Shown: piece by piece, positions 63,401 to 64,000 of the stretch
Layout: every line of letters begins with the position of its first letter
How positions within the stretch are numbered: position 1 is the first letter of the stretch
DNA from: Paramecium octaurelia
Taxonomy: Eukaryota; Ciliophora; Oligohymenophorea; Peniculida; Parameciidae
DNA length: 64,000 bases
Assembly (NCBI GenBank): GCA_905182995.1
Contig: CAJJDP010000056.1
Span: forward strand, 268,919-332,918
Direction of reading: 5' to 3'
Notes under the pieces: generated by a model
What the model saw: only the letters and a program-made list of their open reading frames with translations
Database searches by the model: none
Told to the model about the DNA's origin: nothing
Translations under genes and position numbers: made by a program

Positions 63401-63715
63401 CAAACACTCTACTATTAATTTCCATAAAGGTGTTAATTCTTTTACAATAGGTAAATTAGCCCCATATCTGTTTCTAAGGGTACTCGCTTGTTCTTCGTCT
63501 TGTACACCTCTCTATACTTATAAATTAAATAATACCTTCAAATCAACTTAAAATATTTTCGCCAATCCTTACTCTCCCCCTAATTATTACACCAGTCCTA
63601 ACGAAACACCCTCTCGAATATTATCAAGCTTAAATAAATTTTTGAAGTCTTCTTCCTCTCCCTAACGAACTAACTCAGAATCAGAGTTCTTTTCAATGAG
63701 GTTTACTCTACTCAT
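60490..63715 (-). CDS. plasma-membrane-type Ca2+-ATPase (P2B)
   Basis: 1042 residues after introns 63512-63535, 63287-63311, 63052-63074 (starts GTG) and 62850-62874. Features in order: GWYEG helix M2, [14 protein letters not shown] actuator loop, [15 protein letters not shown] in M4, [13 protein letters not shown] with the phosphorylated Asp (about 393), [10 protein letters not shown] and KGAPEMV nucleotide site, [38 protein letters not shown] (about 716), [15 protein letters not shown]5, and [22 protein letters not shown] in M6. PMCA pumps export Ca2+ from the cytosol; here it would counter entry through the CaV channel. The C-terminal tail has a basic RRKSSIR patch, a plausible kinase or calmodulin target by analogy. 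It is convergent with the helicase, with 28 bases between stops. Confidence 0.94.
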
Positions 63716-64000
63716 TTAATTATGTATTTTATTAGAACTAAATTACTATTAATTAATATTTATTGATACGAGACTTGAAATATGGATCAACTAAATGGAA
63801 TTTTTCTAATTACTATATCTTTATTCACCCAATGGTAATATAACGTCTTATTGATTTGTCAAATACACCAAGACTATCTATTGAAATTTTGCGTTCTCAA
63901 AAAAATTCAACTTTAATTAAAGGCCAAAATAATGTTATAGATAATTCTAATTCTACCCTTTACTTAGAGAACTAGGTATGTGATTTATGAATCTTAATCA
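63716..64000 (+). other. unresolved 5' end of a gene at the right edge
   Basis: Downstream of the PMCA start codon on the plus strand there are two partly protein-like frames. One begins with ATG at 63782 (MDQLNGIFLITISLFTQWQY) and stays open to the edge; another reads RLIDLSNTPRLSIEILRSQK. A GTATGT near 63974 could be a 5' splice site. The window ends before this can be resolved. Confidence 0.3.

Overview
The window is macronuclear-type DNA from a ciliate, most likely Paramecium or a close relative. Long reading frames make sense only if TAA and TAG encode glutamine and TGA is the sole stop. The DNA is very AT-rich, genes lie tens to a few hundred bases apart on both strands, and about 55 tiny introns (mostly 20-31 nt, GTA...TAG) can be placed by restoring frame and family alignment. 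Introns and frames below were worked out by hand; almost every gene's spliced length divides by three.

Layout: 1-10 kb holds the start of a Sec7 ARF-GEF (-), a small ORF, ribosomal protein eL30, a dual-specificity phosphatase, GPI transamidase subunit GAA1, a coiled-coil protein (-), a DNAJB12-like J-protein (-), an ankyrin protein (-) and a RING protein. 10.7-19.3 kb is a four-domain voltage-gated Ca2+ channel with an EEEE filter. 19.4-29.7 kb holds a mitochondrial-looking membrane protein, a P4-ATPase flippase (-), a putative surface membrane protein with an in-frame TGA (-), SPRTN protease, a 17beta-HSD12-like SDR and triosephosphate isomerase. 29.7-41.3 kb holds an EF-hand protein, a Q-rich coiled-coil protein, prefoldin subunit 3 (-), a small unknown protein, PUS10, a decayed gene, a long coiled-coil protein (-) and a B-box-like protein (-). 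41.7-53.7 kb holds a 1570-residue Cys-rich membrane protein, a small membrane protein, a FAAH-type amidase (-), an RNA-binding protein (present twice) and a second B-box protein. 54.4-64 kb holds a proton-pyrophosphatase homologue that has lost its catalytic aspartates, a doubtful frame, a DEAH-box helicase, a plasma-membrane-type Ca2+-ATPase (-) and an unresolved start at the right edge.

Two places are almost certainly assembly faults. A 1350-bp segment (14916-16265) is repeated after a single N as 16267-17616, and a 1277-bp segment (49224-50500) is repeated after a single N as 50502-51778. Removing one copy plus the N restores the channel's frame exactly.

The genes are independent units, not operons. 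Shared themes are calcium entry and extrusion (channel plus PMCA pump), membrane lipid and GPI handling (flippase, GAA1, FAAH, Sec7) and ciliate-specific surface and coiled-coil proteins. The most unusual item is the apparently dead membrane pyrophosphatase at 54431-57016. I saw no tRNA, rRNA, CRISPR array, transposon or virus-derived element.
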